Below, one piece after another: positions 8,845 through 18,661 of a stretch of 64,000 nucleotides of DNA. This DNA is from JADJPO01 sp963724535 (GTDB lineage Bacteria > Actinomycetota > Actinomycetes > Actinomycetales > Kineosporiaceae). The notes beneath the pieces are model-generated. The model saw only the letters and a program-made list of their open reading frames with translations, ran no database searches and had not been told where the DNA came from. The position numbers and the translations under genes were made by a program. The stretch spans positions 1 to 64,000 of the forward strand of contig CAVRVD010000026.1 of NCBI GenBank assembly GCA_963724535.1, in the 5' to 3' direction. Positions within the stretch are counted from its first letter, which is position 1. Each line of letters begins with the position of its first letter.

Positions 8845-9050
8845 GCCGGTCCGGGCGGCCCGTCCGGTTCGTCATCGGTCGCCGCCTGGTCGACCCGTAG
8901 CCGCCGGTCGAGGGACGCCGTGAGGCCTTCAGTCCGGGGGCGAGGTGTGTCGACAACCGAGGGGTCGAGGAATCGTCGTGGGCCACGAGGCCGCCGGCAC
9001 TGCCCACCGTGCCCGTTTCGTCGTCCGCCGGAAGAGGGTTGGTCGCCACC

Positions 9051-10208
9051 ATGCATCAGGCAGTCCCACAGTCCCGTGCTGTCGGGCCGGACCAGGCGCC
9101 GTCCGGGCCGCGCTCGCCGATCCCGACCCAGGCCGTGCCGGGGGCCGCGCCGGCACCGCCGCCGGGTGCCGGCGGGATGGGGACGCTGCCGGCTGGCTAC
9201 ATGCTGGCCGCGATGCCGATACCGGCCCTGGCCGGGGGGCAGGACGCCGTGGTCCGGCCCGGGTCGTTGACCCTGGCCCAGGTGACCCGCCGGGTGCGCC
9301 GTCGGTGGCCTGCGCTGGCGGTGTCGGTGCTGGTCGGGCTGGCCACCGCCGCCGGGCTGACCTATACCGCCGCGCCGGTCTACACGGCCTGGGCCTCGGT
9401 GCTGGTGCAGCCGGTCATCGCCGAGCAGTTCGGCAACGTGAACATCGGCAGCGTGCTGAACATGGCCACCGAGGCCCAGGTCGCCCGGTCCCTGTCGGTG
9501 GCCACAGCCGCCGCCGACCAGCTGGGCACGCCGGCCGAGCAGGTGCGTGCCGCACTCGACGTCGAGTCGCCGCAGGACACCCAGGTGTTGAACATCTACT
9601 ACCGGGCCGAGACCGGCCAGGCGGCGGCCGAGGGCGCGCAGACCGTGGCGACCAGCTACCTGGCCTACCGCGAGGCCAATGCCGCGGCGGACGCCGACCG
9701 CCGGCTGGCCTCGGTGAACGACCAGATCGACGCCATCACCAAGCGGATCGCCGCTGGTGGCGAGACCTCCGGGTTCCAGGACTCCTTGCGCTCGCTGCTG
9801 GCCGACAAGCGCGAGCTGACCTCGATCAAGGCCACGACGGGGGGACGGGTGATCACCTCAGCGGTGCCGCCCTCGGCGCGGAGTGCTCCCAGGCCCGTGG
9901 TGAACCTGGCCGCGGGGGGCGTCGTCGGTGTCTTGCTCGGTCTGGCGCTGGCCGTCTTCCGACCGCTGCGCCGCGAGAACCTGCCGGTGCCGGAGCTGCC
10001 CGCCACGGCCCACCCCGGGGGGCGGGGCCCTCGCCACCCGGACCCGGCCGCTGGGCCACCGCCAGGACCGGCACCCACCGCCCGCGCCCGGAGGGCCAGG
10101 GCGACGGCCGACGTGGCGCCGGTCACGGACTGGGTCGAGGACGGCGCGGACCGCGGCGACGGCGAGCGGCAGTGGTGGGACCAGCGCGGGAGCCGGCGGA
10201 CCGGGTAG
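9051..10208 (+). CDS. Wzz-like chain-length/polysaccharide co-polymerase
   Basis: A 385-residue protein with a Pro-rich N-terminus, a first membrane segment near residues 85-105 (LAVSVLVGLATAAGL), a periplasmic alpha-helical region with predicted coiled coil (DADRRLASVNDQIDAITKRI) and a second membrane segment near residue 290 (LAAGGVVGVLLGLALAVF). This is the Wzz/Wzc membrane topology controlling polymer length. After the second segment comes a ~90-residue Pro/Arg-rich tail with no Walker motifs and no Tyr cluster, so no BY-kinase is fused. ATG at 9051 is preferred over GTG at 9009, which has no ribosome site; GAGGG lies 12 bases before the ATG. Confidence 0.8.
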   Translation: MHQAVPQSRAVGPDQAPSGPRSPIPTQAVPGAAPAPPPGAGGMGTLPAGYMLAAMPIPALAGGQDAVVRPGSLTLAQVTRRVRRRWPALAVSVLVGLATAAGLTYTAAPVYTAWASVLVQPVIAEQFGNVNIGSVLNMATEAQVARSLSVATAAADQLGTPAEQVRAALDVESPQDTQVLNIYYRAETGQAAAEGAQTVATSYLAYREANAAADADRRLASVNDQIDAITKRIAAGGETSGFQDSLRSLLADKRELTSIKATTGGRVITSAVPPSARSAPRPVVNLAAGGVVGVLLGLALAVFRPLRRENLPVPELPATAHPGGRGPRHPDPAAGPPPGPAPTARARRARATADVAPVTDWVEDGADRGDGERQWWDQRGSRRTG

Positions 10209-10272
10209 CGAGGAGCACCGGCTGCGAACACGCGGAACCGGCCCCGGTTTCCTCGCTCGACCCCGGCCGGGT

Positions 10273-10278
10273 TAGAAC
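10273..10278 (+). promoter_or_regulatory. Possible -10 element for mfd, leaderless
   Basis: TAGAAC lies exactly six bases before the mfd ATG. Its last base departs from TANNNT, so this is weaker than the other cases. Confidence 0.35.
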
Positions 10279-10284
10279 TGGTGC

Positions 10285-13200
10285 ATGAGTCTGACCGGAG
10301 TGCTGGACGCCATCCGTGACGAACCGGGACTGCGCCGGTTGGTCGATGCCGCCCAGGCGGATGGTTCGGGCTCGGTCGGCCTGCTCGACGTCGTTGCGCC
10401 GGAGGGGTTCCGGCCACCGGCACTGGCTGCGATCGCCGCCGACGCCCCCCGGGGCGCCGGTCGTCCGGTGCTGGTGGTCACCGCCACCGGTCGGGAGAGC
10501 GAGGACGTCGCGGCTGCCCTGCGCTGCTACCTGCACCCCGACGCGGTCGCCGAGCTGCCAGCCTGGGAGACGTTGCCGCACGAGCGGCTCAGCCCCCGCT
10601 CGGACACCGTCGGTCGCCGGCTCGCGGTGTTCCGCCGCCTGGCCCACCCCGACCCGGACGAGGCGGCCACCGGTGAGATCCGGGTCCTGGTCGCCCCGAT
10701 CCGCGCGGTCCTGCAGCCCGTCGTCGCCGGGCTCGGCGACCTCGAGCCGGTCTCGCTGACGGCCGGCGCCACCGCGTCCCTGGACGACGTGGTGCAGGCC
10801 CTCGTCGACGCCGCCTACACCCGCACCGACATGGTCGAGCGCCGCGGCGAGTTCGCCGTCCGCGGCGGCATCCTCGACGTGTTTGCGCCCACCCAGGACC
10901 ACCCCCTGCGGGTGGAGTTCTGGGGGGACGAGGTCGAGGAGATCCGCTGGTTCTCGGTTGCCGACCAGCGCTCGCTGGAGATCGCCCCGGCCGGGTTGTG
11001 GGCTCCGCCGTGCCGCGAGGTGCTGCTCACCGCGCAGGTGCGCGAGCGCGCCGCCGCTCTGGTCGAGGACATGCCGGGGGTGGCCGACCTGCTCGCCAAG
11101 ATCGCCGAGGGGATCGCGGCCGAGGGCATGGAGTCGCTGGCCCCGGTGCTCGTCGACCGGATGCAGCCGGTGCTGCAGCTGCTGGTCCCCGGTACCCACG
11201 TGGTGCTGCTCGACCCGGAGAAGGTCCGCCGCCGTGCCCACGACCTGGTGGCGACCAGCGAGGAGTTCCTCGCCGCCTCCTGGGCGAACGCCGCTGCGGG
11301 CAACGAGCTGCCCGTCGACCTCGGAGCGGGCTCCTACCAGACCTTCGCTGCCGTCCGCGGACAGGCCATCGCGGCCGGTATCCCGTGGTGGACCATGACC
11401 TCGCTGGCCCGCGACGTCGAGCTGGACGACCAGTCCACCGGGACCGTCTCGCTCCAGAGCGAGGACGTCGGTGAGGTCATCACGCTGGGCGCCCGCGAGG
11501 TGATCGGCTACCGCGGCGAGGTGGACCGGGCACTGGCCGACCTGCGGGCGCTGACCAAGGACGGCTGGGCGGTGGTGGCGACCACCGAGGGCGCCGGGCC
11601 GGCCAAGCGCCTGCTGGAGGTGCTCGGTGAGGCCGACGTGCCGGCCCGGCTGGTGGCCTCGCTGGAGGAGGCGCCGCAGTCGGCACTGGTGCACGTGACG
11701 ACGGCGACGGTCGAGCACGGCTTCGTCGCCGAGGGGCTCAAGCTCGCGTTGGTCACCGAGACCGACATCGCCGGGAACCGTTCGGCGACCCGGGACATGC
11801 GCCGGCTGCCCAGCCGGCGGCGCACGACCGTCGACCCGTTGCAGCTGCGCCCCGGCGACTTCGTCGTCCACGAGCAGCACGGCGTCGGCAAGTACGTCGA
11901 GATGATCCAGCGCACCGTCGCCGGGGCCACCCGGGAGTATCTGGTCATCGAGTACGCGCCGAGCAGGCGCGGTCACCCGGGGGACCGGCTCTTCGTGCCC
12001 ACCGACTCCCTGGACCAGGTGACCCGCTACGTCGGTGGCGAGGCGCCACAGCTGAACAAGATGGGTGGCTCGGACTGGGCCAGGACCAAGGGTCGAGCCC
12101 GCAAGGCGGTGCGGCAGATCGCGGGTGAGCTGATCCGGCTCTACTCGGCGCGGATGGCCTCGAGCGGGTATGCGTTCGCCCCGGACACCCCCTGGCAGCG
12201 TGAGCTCGAGGACGCGTTCGTCTATGTGGAGACCCCCGACCAGCTGGCCTGCATCGACGAGGTCAAGCTCGACATGGAGAAGCCGATCCCGATGGATCGG
12301 CTGATCTGTGGCGACGTCGGCTACGGAAAGACCGAGATCGCCGTCCGGGCGGCGTTCAAGGCGGTGCAGGACGGCAAGCAGGTCGCCGTCCTGGTGCCCA
12401 CCACGCTGCTGGTGCAGCAGCACTACGAGACCTTCACCGAGCGGTACAACGCCTTTCCGGTGGCGGTGCGGGCGCTGTCCCGGTTCCAGTCCGACTCGCA
12501 CGCCCAGGCCACTCTGGCCGGCCTGGCCGACGGGTCGGTGGACGTCGTGATCGGCACCCACCGGCTGCTGTCGGCCGGCGTGCGCTTTGCGAACCTGGGG
12601 CTGGTGGTCGTCGACGAGGAGCAGCGGTTCGGGGTCGAGCACAAGGAGAAGCTCAAGCAGCTGCGCACCAACGTCGACGTGCTGGCGATGTCGGCCACGC
12701 CGATCCCGCGGACTCTGGAGATGGCGGTCACCGGGATCCGTGAGATGTCCACGCTGGCAACACCTCCCGAGGAGCGCCACCCGGTGCTCACCTTCGTCGG
12801 CGGGTATGAGGAGAGGCAGATCGGCGCCGCGATCCGCCGTGAGCTGCTGCGCGAGGGCCAGGTCTTCTACGTGCACAACAAGGTCGACTCGATCGACCGT
12901 GCGACGGCCCGGCTGCGCGAGCTGGTGCCCGAGGCCCGGATCGCGACCGCGCACGGCAAGATGGGTGAGCACGCACTGGAGCAGGTGATCGTCGACTTCT
13001 GGGAGCGCAGGTTCGACGTGCTGGTCTGCACCACCATCGTCGAGACCGGCCTGGACATCTCCAACGCCAACACGCTGATCGTCGAGCGCGCCGACGTGCT
13101 CGGGCTGAGCCAGCTGCACCAGCTGCGCGGCCGGGTCGGCCGGGGCCGTGAGCGCGCCTACGCCTACTTCCTGTACCCGCCGGAGAGACCGCTCACCGAG

Positions 13201-13902
13201 ACCGCCCACGATCGGCTCACCACCATCGCCCAGCACACCGACCTCGGTGCCGGGATGCACGTGGCGATGAAGGACCTGGAGATCCGCGGCGCCGGGAACC
13301 TGTTGGGCGGCGAGCAGTCCGGGCACATCGCCGGGGTCGGGTTCGACCTGTATGTACGGATGGTCGGTGAGGCGGTGGCCGAGTTCCGCGGCGAGACCGA
13401 TGCCGAGGAGCACGTCGAGATGAAGGTCGAGCTGCCGGTGAACGCGCACCTGCCGCACGACTACGTGCCGGGGGAGCGGCTGCGCCTGGAGGCCTACCGC
13501 AAGATCGCCGAGGCGACCACGGCCGAGATGGTGGACGCCGTCCGCGAGGAGCTGCTCGACCGCTACGGTCCGCTGCCCGAACCAGCCGATCGGCTGCTCG
13601 CGGTGGCCCAGTTCCGGCTGCTGGCCCGCCGGGCCGGGCTGGCCGAGGTGACGGCCCAGGGCAACCACGTGCGCTTCGCCCCGGTCGAGCTGCCCGAGTC
13701 GGCCCAGCTGCGGCTCAAGCGGCTCTACCCCGGTTCGCTGCTCAAGCCCGCGCTCCACCAGATCCTGGTGCCCCGCCCCACCACCGCCCGCGTCGGCGGA
13801 CAGCCGCTGCGGGACGAGGCGGTGCTGGCCTGGGCGGGGGAGGTGGTGCGGGCCGTCCTGCTCGACTCGGTGGCCACCGCGGCAGCGGTCGGCACGCGTT
13901 GA
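10285..13902 (+). CDS. mfd: Transcription-repair coupling factor
   Basis: Mfd displaces RNA polymerase stalled at DNA lesions and recruits UvrA. The 1205 residues match the family's usual length. Domain order: UvrB-like N-terminal region (residues 1-~350); CarD-like RNA polymerase-interaction domain starting RPGDFVVHEQHGVGKY (~520); RecG-like translocase with Walker A GDVGYGKTE (~675) and Walker B VVVDEEQRFG (~774); SF2 motif TTIVETGLDI (~917) and QLRGRVGRG (~949); TRCF C-terminal domain at the end. No ribosome site precedes the ATG; a -10-like hexamer six bases upstream suggests a leaderless message. It is followed closely by a lipoprotein gene and mazG. Confidence 0.97.
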   Translation: MSLTGVLDAIRDEPGLRRLVDAAQADGSGSVGLLDVVAPEGFRPPALAAIAADAPRGAGRPVLVVTATGRESEDVAAALRCYLHPDAVAELPAWETLPHERLSPRSDTVGRRLAVFRRLAHPDPDEAATGEIRVLVAPIRAVLQPVVAGLGDLEPVSLTAGATASLDDVVQALVDAAYTRTDMVERRGEFAVRGGILDVFAPTQDHPLRVEFWGDEVEEIRWFSVADQRSLEIAPAGLWAPPCREVLLTAQVRERAAALVEDMPGVADLLAKIAEGIAAEGMESLAPVLVDRMQPVLQLLVPGTHVVLLDPEKVRRRAHDLVATSEEFLAASWANAAAGNELPVDLGAGSYQTFAAVRGQAIAAGIPWWTMTSLARDVELDDQSTGTVSLQSEDVGEVITLGAREVIGYRGEVDRALADLRALTKDGWAVVATTEGAGPAKRLLEVLGEADVPARLVASLEEAPQSALVHVTTATVEHGFVAEGLKLALVTETDIAGNRSATRDMRRLPSRRRTTVDPLQLRPGDFVVHEQHGVGKYVEMIQRTVAGATREYLVIEYAPSRRGHPGDRLFVPTDSLDQVTRYVGGEAPQLNKMGGSDWARTKGRARKAVRQIAGELIRLYSARMASSGYAFAPDTPWQRELEDAFVYVETPDQLACIDEVKLDMEKPIPMDRLICGDVGYGKTEIAVRAAFKAVQDGKQVAVLVPTTLLVQQHYETFTERYNAFPVAVRALSRFQSDSHAQATLAGLADGSVDVVIGTHRLLSAGVRFANLGLVVVDEEQRFGVEHKEKLKQLRTNVDVLAMSATPIPRTLEMAVTGIREMSTLATPPEERHPVLTFVGGYEERQIGAAIRRELLREGQVFYVHNKVDSIDRATARLRELVPEARIATAHGKMGEHALEQVIVDFWERRFDVLVCTTIVETGLDISNANTLIVERADVLGLSQLHQLRGRVGRGRERAYAYFLYPPERPLTETAHDRLTTIAQHTDLGAGMHVAMKDLEIRGAGNLLGGEQSGHIAGVGFDLYVRMVGEAVAEFRGETDAEEHVEMKVELPVNAHLPHDYVPGERLRLEAYRKIAEATTAEMVDAVREELLDRYGPLPEPADRLLAVAQFRLLARRAGLAEVTAQGNHVRFAPVELPESAQLRLKRLYPGSLLKPALHQILVPRPTTARVGGQPLRDEAVLAWAGEVVRAVLLDSVATAAAVGTR

Positions 13903-13965
13903 CCGTCGCGCTAGCATCGGGGGCGCCCGTCCGGTCCAGGGCCGTTGTCGAGAAGGGGACCCGTC

Positions 13966-14508
13966 GTGACCCGCACCCGAACCGTCCGTCCGCGCCTGCC
14001 GCGCTGGGTCGCCCTCGGTGCCGCCGTGGCCGTCGTGGCGGGTAGCGGCGGATGCGCGGGCGAGAGTGGTGCGGCCGGGGTGGTCGACGGACGACGGATC
14101 AGCGTCGAGCAGGTGCAGCAGGCCGCGGCCGACCTCGAGGCGTTCTCCGGCCAGCCCGTCGCCCAGCAGCAGGTGCTCTACTTCCTGGTGATCGGGCCAT
14201 ACGTGATCGACGCGGCGGCGCGGGCCGGGGTGGGGGTCAGCCAGAACGACGCCCGCACCCAGCTGGCCGACCAGGTGGAGGAGCCGAGCCAGGGCGGCGT
14301 CGAGGCCCTGCAGGCCGCCCAGGCCGTCTCCCGGCTGACCTCCCTGAGCGAGGATCAGGCCAAGCCGGTCCTGGACGGCGTGGTGAACCAGCTGCGCTCG
14401 GCCGACATCGACCTCAGCCCCCGCTACGGCGAGTTCGACAAGGAGCAGCTCACCATCGCCCCGCCGCAGGAGAACTGGATCGAGGCCGAGGGCGGGACGG
14501 CGCCCTGA
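13966..14508 (+). CDS. Lipoprotein with SurA-N-like domain
   Basis: A 180-residue secreted lipoprotein: a basic N-terminus (TRTRTVRPRLPRW), a hydrophobic core (VALGAAVAVVAGS) and a lipobox-like GSGGC with Cys at about residue 31. The -3 position is not the usual Leu, but the context is convincing. The mature part starts VVDGRRISVEQVQQAA, like the SurA/parvulin N-terminal chaperone domain, without a PPIase domain. GTG at 13966 is chosen for GAAGGGGA just upstream; TTG at 13945 would add seven residues. Actinobacteria often carry such a protein between mfd and mazG. The stop TGA overlaps the proposed mazG start (CTGA). Confidence 0.8.
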   Translation: MTRTRTVRPRLPRWVALGAAVAVVAGSGGCAGESGAAGVVDGRRISVEQVQQAAADLEAFSGQPVAQQQVLYFLVIGPYVIDAAARAGVGVSQNDARTQLADQVEEPSQGGVEALQAAQAVSRLTSLSEDQAKPVLDGVVNQLRSADIDLSPRYGEFDKEQLTIAPPQENWIEAEGGTAP

Positions 14509-15506
14509 CCGACCCGGGGCGGATCGTCCTACTCCTCACCAGCCCGCGCACCGCGCCCGGGCTGCTCAGCTGGCCTGGCTGGCAGGCGCTGCGCGAGGCC
14601 CACGCGGTGCTGGCCGCGGACCCCGACCCGACCTGGCGCCAGGCACTCGAGGACGCCGGGGTGGTGCTGACCGACGTCGGCGACACCGATCCGGCCCGGC
14701 GCGCCGGCGCCCTGCTGGCGGCCCTCGATCCGGACGCCGACCGGCCGGATGGCGGCGGCACCGCGGTCTGGTTCGGGTCCGCCGACGGCGACCCGGGGCT
14801 GACCGACGCTCTCGCCGAGCACCTGGCCCGCCGGGCGGTGGCCGGTCGCCCGCCCGAGGTTGAGCTGCTGCCGGGCTCCTACGACCTGCCCGGGGCCCGG
14901 CTTCTCGACCTGGTGGCGGTGATGGACCGGCTGCGCTCGCCCGGCGGGTGTCCCTGGGACGCCGAGCAGACCCATCACAGCCTGCTGCCCTACCTGCTCG
15001 AGGAGACCCACGAGGTCATCGAGGCGGTCGAGGGGACTGGCACCGTAGGCGGCCCGGACCGCGAGCACCTGCTGGAGGAGCTCGGTGACCTGCTGCTCCA
15101 GGTCGTCTTCCACGCCCGGATCGCCCAGGAGGACACCGAGGCGCCGTTCGGCATCGACGAGGTGGCCGCCGCCATCGTGGCCAAGCTGGTTCGCCGCCAC
15201 CCGCACGTGTTCGCCGACGTCGAGGTCACCGGGGCGGAGGAGGTGTCGGTGAACTGGGAGCAGATCAAAGCCGCGGAGAAGCGGCGCGAGCATGTCTTCG
15301 AGGGGATTCCGGCGAGCCTGCCGGCGCTGGCCCGGGCCCAGAAGATGCTCGACCGGCTCGGGGACGTCCGGCCCGAGCTGGACGACGCGCTGGCGGCGGC
15401 GCTGCTGGACGCCGTCCAGTCGGCACGCGCCCAGGGCCGCGACGCCGAGGCCACCTTGCGCGCCGCGCTGTCTCACCTCGCCACCCGACCCGACAGGCCG
15501 CTCTGA
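14505..15506 (+). CDS. mazG: Nucleoside triphosphate pyrophosphohydrolase MazG, probable CTG start
   Basis: MazG hydrolyses (d)NTPs to monophosphates and pyrophosphate, cleaning the nucleotide pool. The core is clear: DRLRSPGGCPWDAEQTHHSL then LLEETHEVIEAVE and LLEELGDLLLQVVFHARIA supply the EExxE-12-ExxD metal-binding pattern, and VRRHPHVFADVEV follows. The ~140-residue N-terminal region seen in actinobacterial MazG is present (GRIVLLLTSPRTAPGLL). No ATG, GTG or TTG occurs in frame near the expected start; CTG at 14505 overlaps the upstream stop as CTGA, mirroring the GTGA/ATGA couplings here, giving 333 residues. The next usual start (GTG at about 14661) would delete conserved N-terminal sequence. 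Confidence 0.85.
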   Translation: MTDPGRIVLLLTSPRTAPGLLSWPGWQALREAHAVLAADPDPTWRQALEDAGVVLTDVGDTDPARRAGALLAALDPDADRPDGGGTAVWFGSADGDPGLTDALAEHLARRAVAGRPPEVELLPGSYDLPGARLLDLVAVMDRLRSPGGCPWDAEQTHHSLLPYLLEETHEVIEAVEGTGTVGGPDREHLLEELGDLLLQVVFHARIAQEDTEAPFGIDEVAAAIVAKLVRRHPHVFADVEVTGAEEVSVNWEQIKAAEKRREHVFEGIPASLPALARAQKMLDRLGDVRPELDDALAAALLDAVQSARAQGRDAEATLRAALSHLATRPDRPL

Positions 15507-15596
15507 CGCGGCCGGGTGACGAGGCATGCAGGCAGCCCGGCGCACGGCGGGACGTCCGGCCCGTCCGGGGCTGTCGCCCGGGCTGGATAGGGTTGA

Positions 15597-16958
<1,362 letters not shown>

Positions 16959-16964
16959 GCCCGT

Positions 16965-17041
16965 CCACGACCCGGAGGTCGTGGCCCGCCCGGGACTGGC
17001 TTCGCCTGACGTCCCGTCCGCCGCCACGGCCTCCGGGTCGT
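16965..17041 (+). terminator. Putative eno terminator with two mutually exclusive hairpins
   Basis: A local hairpin CCACGAC-ccggag-GTCGTGG (16965-16984) begins six bases after the eno stop. Its sequence also pairs with a distant segment: 16967-16978 is the perfect 12-base complement of 17030-17041. Only one structure can form at a time. There is no T-run, as is usual for high-GC terminators. Confidence 0.5.
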
Positions 17042-17170
17042 TGCGCGCACGTTCGTCACCCCTTTCGTCACCTCAGTCACAACCGCCCCACGCGACACGT
17101 CGACGGGTCATGCCGGATTGCCGAGACCTGCGCCGTCCGACGTGCGAAGGTCTGTGATGCGCGTGTGACG

Positions 17171-17200
17171 AGAGAGAACTCTGAGGCTGAAGTTCTCTCT
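17171..17200 (+). other. 10-bp inverted repeat upstream of ftsB-like gene
   Basis: AGAGAGAACT (17171-17180) and AGTTCTCTCT (17191-17200) are perfect inverted repeats with a 10-base spacer, 45 bases before the gene start. This could be a repressor operator or a leader hairpin. It is AT-richer than its surroundings. The remaining eno-ftsB gap (17042-17170 and 17201-17230) shows no gene. Confidence 0.45.
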
Positions 17201-17245
17201 GGTGCACAGTGACGAAGCAGGTACGTGTGCGGGAGGTGAGGTCTG

Positions 17246-18106
17246 GTGACGGCTCGACGTCCTCCCGCACCTCGACCCCGGTCCCAGCCCACCCGCACCA
17301 GCCCGGTGTCGGGGTCGGCCTCGTCATCCGCTGCCAAGTCCAGCACTGCCAAGTCCAGCTCTTCGAAGTCCGGCTCTGCGAAGTCGGGCTCTGCGAAGTC
17401 CAACGCCACCAGGGCCACCGCCGCGAGACCCCATCCCGGGGCATCGGACTCCGCGTCCGCCGGCGGGCGTTCGGCGCCGAGCACCCGCTCCGAAGGGCGG
17501 CCCGGTCGGGCCCGTGGGGCGGCGGGTCGCCCGGCCGCGCGACCCGGGACGCACCGCCCCGGCGGGCCCGGACGCTCACTGAGGGCCACCCGCTCCGCCC
17601 CACCGCGGCCGCCGGTGATCCGGCCGGCGACCGCCATGGCCGGCGTCCTGGTCGTGCTCACCCTGCTGGTCGCCCCCTACGTGCGGCCCTGGGTGAGCCA
17701 GCGGTCCCAGATCGCCGCGGCCCGCGACGAGGTCAGCCGGCTGCAGGCCGACGTGGCCGCGCTGACCGCTGAGCGGGCCCGGTGGGACGACCCCGTCTAC
17801 GTGGCCGCCCAGGCCCGCGACCGGTTGCACTACGTCAAGCCCGGTGAGGTGGCGCTCACCGTCCTGGACGACGTGGCGCCGCCGGTCTCCGCAGATCCCC
17901 GCGACGCCTCGGTGGCCGTCCCCGAGCCGGACCTGTCCCGGCCCTGGTACGGCACGCTGTGGCGCTCCATCGAGACCGCTGGGGACCCGACGACCCGGCA
18001 GGGCGCGGTGCCGGACCCGTACGGGCTTGCCGATCCGGAGCCCGCGGTCGGCTCCGGCGGAAAGCAGCCGTCCGGTGCCGCGCTGGCATCGGCTACGGAC
18101 GGGTGA
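17246..18106 (+). CDS. Septum formation initiator, FtsB/DivIC family
   Basis: A 286-residue bitopic protein. Residues 1-~125 are a low-complexity Ser/Lys/Ala/Arg region; one membrane segment follows (AGVLVVLTLLVAPYV, ~130-145), then a coiled coil (SQIAAARDEVSRLQADVAALTAERARWDD broken here as ~152-180) and the family signature DPVYVAAQARDRLHYVKPGE (~179-198). FtsB/DivIC proteins join FtsL and FtsQ at the divisome. GTG at 17246 is preceded by GGGAGGTGAGG. Position just after eno is typical of actinobacteria. The N-terminal region contains imperfect 15-18-base DNA repeats (17331-17402) coding SSAAKSSTAKSSSSK-type sequence, much longer than in FtsB of E. coli. Confidence 0.85.
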   Translation: MTARRPPAPRPRSQPTRTSPVSGSASSSAAKSSTAKSSSSKSGSAKSGSAKSNATRATAARPHPGASDSASAGGRSAPSTRSEGRPGRARGAAGRPAARPGTHRPGGPGRSLRATRSAPPRPPVIRPATAMAGVLVVLTLLVAPYVRPWVSQRSQIAAARDEVSRLQADVAALTAERARWDDPVYVAAQARDRLHYVKPGEVALTVLDDVAPPVSADPRDASVAVPEPDLSRPWYGTLWRSIETAGDPTTRQGAVPDPYGLADPEPAVGSGGKQPSGAALASATDG

Positions 18107-18112
18107 GCCAAC

Positions 18113-18652
18113 GTGCCCGGGCTGCCCTCCTACGCCGACGTGGTCGCCCTACCCGGCAGCCGGCGCCGGCAGGTCCCGGCCGAGTTCGGGGACGCCAACG
18201 GCCACATGAACGTGCGCTACTACCTGGCCCTGTACGACGACGCCGAGTGGGAGATCTTCGAGCGGATGGGCCTGGGTGCCGAGCACGCCCGCACCGACCG
18301 ACGCGGGATGTTCGCCCTCGAGCAGCACCTCATGTATGCACGGGAGGTGGACGTCGCAGCGGAGGTCTCGGTACACATGCGCCTGCTCGCCCGCTCCGCC
18401 AAGGTGCTGCATCTGGTCAACTACCTCGCCGACCACACCCGTGGCCAGGTCGCGGGCTGGATCGAGGTCATCGATGGCTACGCCGACCTCGACACCCGCC
18501 GGCTCACGCAGTTCCACTCCGGACCCGGCCGGTCCGCCCTCGACGCCCGGCTGGCCGCCGATCGGGCCCTGACCTGGCCGGCGGCCACCTCCGGGTGCCT
18601 CGCCGTCCGCCCCGACCGCCCCGATCGATCCGAGCCGACGACCGCGCCCTAG
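18113..18652 (+). CDS. Hotdog-fold acyl-CoA thioesterase-like protein
   Basis: A 179-residue protein of the 4-hydroxybenzoyl-CoA thioesterase superfamily. The start of the fold shows the pattern FGDANGHMNVRYYLALYDDAEW (split: residues ~25-46), where Asp and His-Met-Asn are at the usual active-site helix. Such enzymes hydrolyse acyl-CoA thioesters; the substrate is unknown. The last ~25 residues are Pro/Asp/Arg-rich and probably disordered. GTG at 18113 follows the ftsB-like stop by six bases, indicating co-transcription. The 3' end contains the -10 element of the next gene. Confidence 0.75.
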   Translation: MPGLPSYADVVALPGSRRRQVPAEFGDANGHMNVRYYLALYDDAEWEIFERMGLGAEHARTDRRGMFALEQHLMYAREVDVAAEVSVHMRLLARSAKVLHLVNYLADHTRGQVAGWIEVIDGYADLDTRRLTQFHSGPGRSALDARLAADRALTWPAATSGCLAVRPDRPDRSEPTTAP

Positions 18653-18655
18653 TCT
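18650..18655 (+). promoter_or_regulatory. -10 element TAGTCT, leaderless DUF501 gene
   Basis: TAGTCT is six bases before the GTG at 18662 and overlaps the previous gene's TAG stop. No ribosome-binding site lies between. Confidence 0.55.
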
Positions 18656-18661
18656 GAGCGG

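Noticed and set aside
6035..9052. 1005-codon frame spanning polymerase and kinase-like genes
   Set aside because: The N-terminal two thirds is a shadow of the kinase-like gene in another frame; the real start is GTG 7378.
10123..13917. 1264-codon minus-strand frame over mfd
   Set aside because: Antisense shadow common in high-GC DNA; mfd on the plus strand has full domain structure.
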